Part shown: piece by piece, positions 60,085 through 64,000 of the stretch
How positions within the stretch are numbered: position 1 is the stretch's first letter
How the letters are laid out: every line of letters starts with the position of its first letter
Assembly (NCBI GenBank): GCA_965205275.1
Contig: OZ242168.1
Span: 1,550,001-1,614,000, forward strand
DNA from: WTFY01 sp965205275
GTDB lineage: Bacteria; Pseudomonadota; Gammaproteobacteria; UBA4575
Direction of reading: 5' to 3'
Length of the DNA: 64,000 nucleotides
Notes under the pieces: generated by a model
What the model was told of the DNA's origin: nothing
The model's input: only the letters and a program-made list of their open reading frames with translations
Database searches by the model: none
Position numbers and translations under genes: made by a program

Positions 60085-62919
60085 ATGAGCGACTACAAAG
60101 ACACCTTGAACCTGCCCAGAACCTCTTTTCCCATGAAAGGCAATCTTGCGCATCGGGAACCTGAAAGGTTAAAAGACTGGAAACAGAAAAATATCTACCG
60201 GAAAATTCGTGAGGCACGCAGCGGCGCTGAAAAGTTTATCCTGCATGACGGTCCGCCTTATGCAAACGGCGATATCCACATCGGCCATGCCGTGAACAAG
60301 ATCCTCAAAGACATCATTATCAAAAGTAAAACCCTGGACGGATATGACGCACCCTATGTGCCCGGCTGGGACTGTCATGGCCTGCCCATCGAACACCAGG
60401 TGCAGAAAAAGATCGGCAAGGCAGGCACCCGGAAAAGCCACCGGGAATTTCGTGATGCCTGCCGCACGTACGCCAGCAAGCAAATCGACAAGCAGCGTGA
60501 AGACTTCAAGCGGCTTGGCATTTTTGGTGAATGGGATCAACCCTTTCGCACCATGGATTTCAGCTTTGAAGCCGATATCGTACGAGCCCTCGGCAAGCTG
60601 TATGCGAAAGGCCACATCGTCAGGGGCTTCAAGCCCGTCTACTGGAACGTGGTGGATGCCTCGGCACTGGCGGAAACCGAAGTGGAGTACCAGGAAAAAA
60701 CCTCATTTGCCATCGATGTACGCTTTGGGGTGGCAGATGAACAGGCCCTGGCCGGGAGACTCGACACCCTCACCGGCGAAGGACCCGTATCCGTTGCAAT
60801 CTGGACCACGACCCCCTGGACCCTGCCTGCCAACCAGGCCGTATGTGTAAACCCCGAACTTGATTATGTCATCGTTGAGTTTGCGGGCAACGACGGGAAA
60901 GAACGCGTACTGCTGGCCAAGGCACTGCATGCCTCCTGCCTGCAGCGTTACGGCATAGAGGACTATGGAATTTGCGGGCATTGCAAGGGGCACCAGCTTG
61001 AACATCTTCAACTGCACCATCCTTTCTACGCCAAAACCGTACCCGTCATTTTGGGGGACCATGTCACGGTCGAAGCCGGAACGGGTGCCGTGCATACTGC
61101 GCCTGACCATGGGGTTGAGGATTTCGAGGTGGGGAAGAAGTACGGCATGAATACCCTGAACCTGGTGGACGACCACGGTGTATTCGGGGATCACACCGGG
61201 TTGTTCGCAGGCGAGCACGTCTACAAGGTAGACGTGAAAGTCATTGACACCCTGATCCGCAACCAAAAGCTGCTCTACCAGACAGAATTCCAGCACAGTC
61301 TCCCGCACTGCTGGCGTACCAAAGTCCCATTGATCTACCGCGCGACCCCGCAATGGTTCATCAGCATGCATGCAAAAGACCTGCTGAAGACCGTCAACAA
61401 ACAGATCGACCGGGTCACCTGGATTCCCGACTGGGGCAAGGCACGCATCCAGGGGATGCTGGCCAGCAGCCCGGACTGGTGCATCTCCAGACAACGCACC
61501 TGGGGCGTGCCCATTACATTTTTCATACACAAGACCACTAAAGAACCCCATCCGGATACGGTCCTGCTCACCGAAAAGATTGCGCAGGAAATTGAACGCC
61601 AGGGCATGGATGCCTGGTATGAACTGGATGCCGGAGAACTGCTGGGCGAGACCGACGAGCAGTATGAAAAAGTAACCGATACCCTGGATGTCTGGTTCGA
61701 TTCCGGCATCACCCATTATGCTGTTGCCCGGAAAAGACTGGGAGTTGATCTCGAAAACAGGGAACAGGTCAACCTGTACCTTGAGGGCTCGGACCAGCAT
61801 CGGGGCTGGTTTCAATCCTCCCTGAAAACCGCTGTGGCCATGTATGGTATCGCTCCCTACAAGCAGGTCCTCACCCATGGATTCACAGTCGATGCCGACG
61901 GCAAGAAGATGTCCAAATCCGTGGGCAATGTCGTCACCCCGCAAAAAATATGCAATGCACTGGGCGCCGACATATTGCGGCTTTGGGTAGCCGCCACCGA
62001 CTACGGCGCAGAGCTGAACGTGTCCGATGAAATCCTGAGCCGCACCTCGGATGCCTACCGGCGCATACGCAATACGACCCGGTACCTGTTATCCAACCTG
62101 AACGGCTTTGACCCCGACCACGACCGGATCCCGGCCGGGGACATGGTCGCCCTGGATTACTGGATCGTGTGCAAAACCCGGCACCTTCAGGATCAGGTCA
62201 TCACCTATTACCGACACTACCAGTTTCATCGGATCTACAACCTGATCCACAATTTTTGTGTGCTGGAGCTCGGCGGGGACTACCTCGATATTGTCAAAGA
62301 CCGGCAATACACCATGCAGACCAACAGCCCGGCCCGCAAGTCTGCACAAACAGCCATGTTCTACATCGGGGAGGCCTTGATTCGCTGGATCGCGCCGATC
62401 CTGAGTTTTACCGCCGAAGAAGCCTGGCAGGAACTGCCCGGCAAGCACAGTGAAACGGTCTTTGTTCAGGAGTGGTATAACCTGGATGATTTCAGCGCTC
62501 CTGGCACGATTACCGATGCGGACTGGAACGGCATACTCGAGACCCGCAAACACATCAGCAAGGAACTGGAGGGACTGCGCAACGAGAAAAAAATCGGTTC
62601 ATCGCTGGATGCAGAGGTGCACATCTGGAAGGCGCCGGACTGCCTGTCGAAAATAAAAAATGATGAACTGCGCTTCGTGTTTATCACGTCCTGTGTCAAG
62701 CTTGTCAAAGACGAGGAGGCCCCTGCAACGGCCACAAGAATATCCGATACCCGTGGCAACGAGTATTTTATTGAAGTGAAAAAGTCGGCCCATCAGAAAT
62801 GCATTCGCTGCTGGCACTACCGTGAAGACGTGGGGGAAAACGGGCAACACCCTGAAATCTGCACCCGTTGCGCGAGCAATCTGCCAGACAGTGCGGGCGA
62901 GTCACGCTTTTATGCTTAA
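60085..62919 (+). CDS. ileS: Isoleucyl-tRNA synthetase
   Basis: The 944-residue class I synthetase has HIGH at 65-68 (PYANGDIHIGHAVNK), the editing CP1 domain (TTPWTLPANQAV, then GTGAVHTAPDHGVEDF), KMSKS (DADGKKMSKSVGN), and a C-terminal zinc finger with CIRCWHYRED and ICTRCASNLP. This is the bacterial IleS1 form (E. coli 938), the type sensitive to mupirocin. The last codons overlap lspA by 8 bp. Confidence 0.97.
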   Translation: MSDYKDTLNLPRTSFPMKGNLAHREPERLKDWKQKNIYRKIREARSGAEKFILHDGPPYANGDIHIGHAVNKILKDIIIKSKTLDGYDAPYVPGWDCHGLPIEHQVQKKIGKAGTRKSHREFRDACRTYASKQIDKQREDFKRLGIFGEWDQPFRTMDFSFEADIVRALGKLYAKGHIVRGFKPVYWNVVDASALAETEVEYQEKTSFAIDVRFGVADEQALAGRLDTLTGEGPVSVAIWTTTPWTLPANQAVCVNPELDYVIVEFAGNDGKERVLLAKALHASCLQRYGIEDYGICGHCKGHQLEHLQLHHPFYAKTVPVILGDHVTVEAGTGAVHTAPDHGVEDFEVGKKYGMNTLNLVDDHGVFGDHTGLFAGEHVYKVDVKVIDTLIRNQKLLYQTEFQHSLPHCWRTKVPLIYRATPQWFISMHAKDLLKTVNKQIDRVTWIPDWGKARIQGMLASSPDWCISRQRTWGVPITFFIHKTTKEPHPDTVLLTEKIAQEIERQGMDAWYELDAGELLGETDEQYEKVTDTLDVWFDSGITHYAVARKRLGVDLENREQVNLYLEGSDQHRGWFQSSLKTAVAMYGIAPYKQVLTHGFTVDADGKKMSKSVGNVVTPQKICNALGADILRLWVAATDYGAELNVSDEILSRTSDAYRRIRNTTRYLLSNLNGFDPDHDRIPAGDMVALDYWIVCKTRHLQDQVITYYRHYQFHRIYNLIHNFCVLELGGDYLDIVKDRQYTMQTNSPARKSAQTAMFYIGEALIRWIAPILSFTAEEAWQELPGKHSETVFVQEWYNLDDFSAPGTITDADWNGILETRKHISKELEGLRNEKKIGSSLDAEVHIWKAPDCLSKIKNDELRFVFITSCVKLVKDEEAPATATRISDTRGNEYFIEVKKSAHQKCIRCWHYREDVGENGQHPEICTRCASNLPDSAGESRFYA

Positions 62920-63421
62920 ATGGCTTTGGCTGAGCCTGTTCGTGATCATTGCCGATCAACTTGGCAAGCAGGCCGCCGTACAGTGGCTGGCTCAGTACGT
63001 GCCGTATCCCTTTCTGCCCTATTTCAATTTTTCACTGGCCTTTAACGAGGGGGCCGCATTCAGTTTCCTGAGCCAGGCCGGAGGCTGGCAACGCTGGCTG
63101 TTCTTTGCACTCGCGGTTGCGATCAGCATTTTTATCCTTTTCTGGCTCAGGAAACTGGAAGCAGAAGAAAAGCTGCTGGCCATCAGCCTTGCCCTGGTTT
63201 TGGGAGGTGCGATCGGGAACGGGATTGATCGTGCCCTGTATGGAAGAGTCACTGACTTTATCGACTGGTATTACTACTCCAGCGATACCTGTCTTCCTCT
63301 TTTCTTCCGGCTGAACGATGGCACCTGTCACTGGCCCACGTTCAATCTTGCCGACTCCGCTATTTTTCTGGGGGCCGCACTGATGATTATTCAGGCCCTG
63401 TCCGGTAAGAACCGTGGCTGA
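62912..63421 (+). CDS. lspA: Lipoprotein signal peptidase (signal peptidase II)
   Basis: LspA cleaves the signal peptide of lipoproteins at the inner membrane. The 169-residue protein has four membrane helices, the conserved ADQLGK at 14-19, FNEGAAFSFL, GNGIDRALYGRVTDFID (catalytic Asp region about 106-118) and NLADSAI with the second Asp at 148. Between these, residues about 121-139 carry an insertion (YYSSDTCLPLFFRLNDGTC) absent from E. coli LspA, with Cys at 127 and 139. The ATG at 62912 overlaps ileS; the longer frame from 62822 is out of family. Confidence 0.94.
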   Translation: MLKWLWLSLFVIIADQLGKQAAVQWLAQYVPYPFLPYFNFSLAFNEGAAFSFLSQAGGWQRWLFFALAVAISIFILFWLRKLEAEEKLLAISLALVLGGAIGNGIDRALYGRVTDFIDWYYYSSDTCLPLFFRLNDGTCHWPTFNLADSAIFLGAALMIIQALSGKNRG

Positions 63422-63433
63422 CGGAACCGGGTC

Positions 63434-63988
63434 TCATGCGCCGCGCAGCAAGGCGGCTTCTACCTGATCGCGCTTCTGGGCGCCTGCCAGACAAGTGATA
63501 ATTTCCAGGGCAAAATCCATTGCCGTCCCCGGCCCCCGGGACGTCAGTATATTGCCGTCCTGCTGCACGGCGGCATCCGTGATTTCGGTCGTATCCAGAC
63601 CAAGGGGCTCCAGTACACCGGGATAGGCAGTAGCCTTTTTGTGGTCCAGCAGACCTGCCGTGGCCAGTACCTTGGGGGCCGCACAGATTGCACCAATAGG
63701 ACGCTCATTGCCTGCGGCACGCTGCAGGATCCTGTGAATGCGGTCATCGGCATCCAGATGATCGGCACCCGGAAGCCCTCCAGGCAAGACTACCATGTCA
63801 AAATCCTGCTCCAGGACCGCATCCACGGAGGTGTCCGCAATAATCCGGGTGCCGCGTGATGCCGTAACCGGCTGCCCATCCAGACTTGCCGTGACGACCT
63901 CAATGTCGGCACGCCGCAGCAGATCGATGATGGTGACGGCTTCGAGTTCTTCAAAACCCTCCGCGAGAGGGACGAGCACGGTTGCCAT
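63434..63988 (-). CDS. yajL: DJ-1/PfpI family protein (YajL-like)
   Basis: The 184-residue protein has the DJ-1 fold with the nucleophilic-elbow Cys102 in GAICAAPKVLA, Glu14 in EGFEELEAV and the VLPGGLPGADHL segment. YajL-type members are stress-response proteins reported to act as chaperone or deglycase-like enzymes. The length fits YajL (196). It is convergent with lspA, 12 bp apart, and is complete within the window. Confidence 0.9.
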   Translation of the reverse strand: MATVLVPLAEGFEELEAVTIIDLLRRADIEVVTASLDGQPVTASRGTRIIADTSVDAVLEQDFDMVVLPGGLPGADHLDADDRIHRILQRAAGNERPIGAICAAPKVLATAGLLDHKKATAYPGVLEPLGLDTTEITDAAVQQDGNILTSRGPGTAMDFALEIITCLAGAQKRDQVEAALLRGA

Positions 63989-64000
63989 GGTTTTATCCTT

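Noticed and set aside
1..64000. CRISPR arrays, rRNA, prophage or toxin-antitoxin/defence islands
   Set aside because: No spaced direct-repeat array, rRNA core sequence, phage structural gene or recognised defence gene was seen in the window.

Overview
The window reads as chromosomal DNA of a gammaproteobacterium, probably a free-living or environmental one. This rests on conserved gene order: ubiE-ubiJ, hslVU, lptM-lysA-dapF-DUF484-xerC, argH/hemCDXY, gmk-rpoZ-spoT-ridA-recG, phoBR-pst-phoU, rplU-rpmA-obgE-proB and rpsT/murJ-ribF-ileS-lspA. Base composition is moderately GC-rich by eye. I cannot name a genus. Coding density is high and most of the window is housekeeping.

Layout. 1-8.4 kb is almost all minus strand: ubiquinone synthesis (ubiJ partial, ubiE), a DUF971 protein, the HslUV protease, XerC, a DUF484 protein, and the lysine/diaminopimelate genes dapF and lysA with a methyltransferase between them and the small lipoprotein gene lptM upstream. 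8.5-16.4 kb holds a carboxylesterase, argH, a DEAD-box RNA helicase with a long structured leader, and hemCDXY. 16.7-24.0 kb is an eleven-kilobase-class membrane block: an Mrp-type cation/proton antiporter cluster of ten genes whose order follows E-F-G-(MbhD/E-like)-B-C-D and then adds two further NuoL/M/N-like subunits with a small membrane protein between them (the block itself spans about 7.3 kb). 24.0-25.3 kb holds an NTF2-like protein, a Rieske protein and an orphan membrane protein. 25.3-32.5 kb is recG, ridA, spoT, rpoZ and gmk; a complete IS481-family element (30641-31821) with a 5-bp target duplication sits between gmk and rpoZ.

33.2-49.0 kb is a phosphate island: phoB-phoR-pstSCAB-phoU on the minus strand, a divergent phosphate-selective porin, then ppk1 and a convergent ppx. 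Candidate Pho boxes precede phoB, pstS and the porin. The same stretch carries gene debris: the 3' end of a choice-of-anchor I type protein gene, a frameshifted glycosyltransferase fragment and a frameshifted small ORF. The genes together cover outer-membrane uptake of phosphate, high-affinity transport, sensing, and storage as and recovery from polyphosphate.

49.5-52.5 kb encodes the proton-translocating transhydrogenase PntAB. 53-64 kb carries tRNA-Pro(CGG), ispB, rplU-rpmA, obgE-proB, rpsT, murJ-ribF-ileS-lspA and a DJ-1 family gene.

I found no CRISPR array, rRNA, prophage or clear defence system. The least ordinary items are the Mrp/Mbh-like cluster, an 82 percent identical 57-bp repeat placed upstream of two separate transcription units, the helicase leader, a hairpin-rich gap upstream of gmk, the lineage-variant Pho boxes and the long tail on the RNA polymerase omega subunit.
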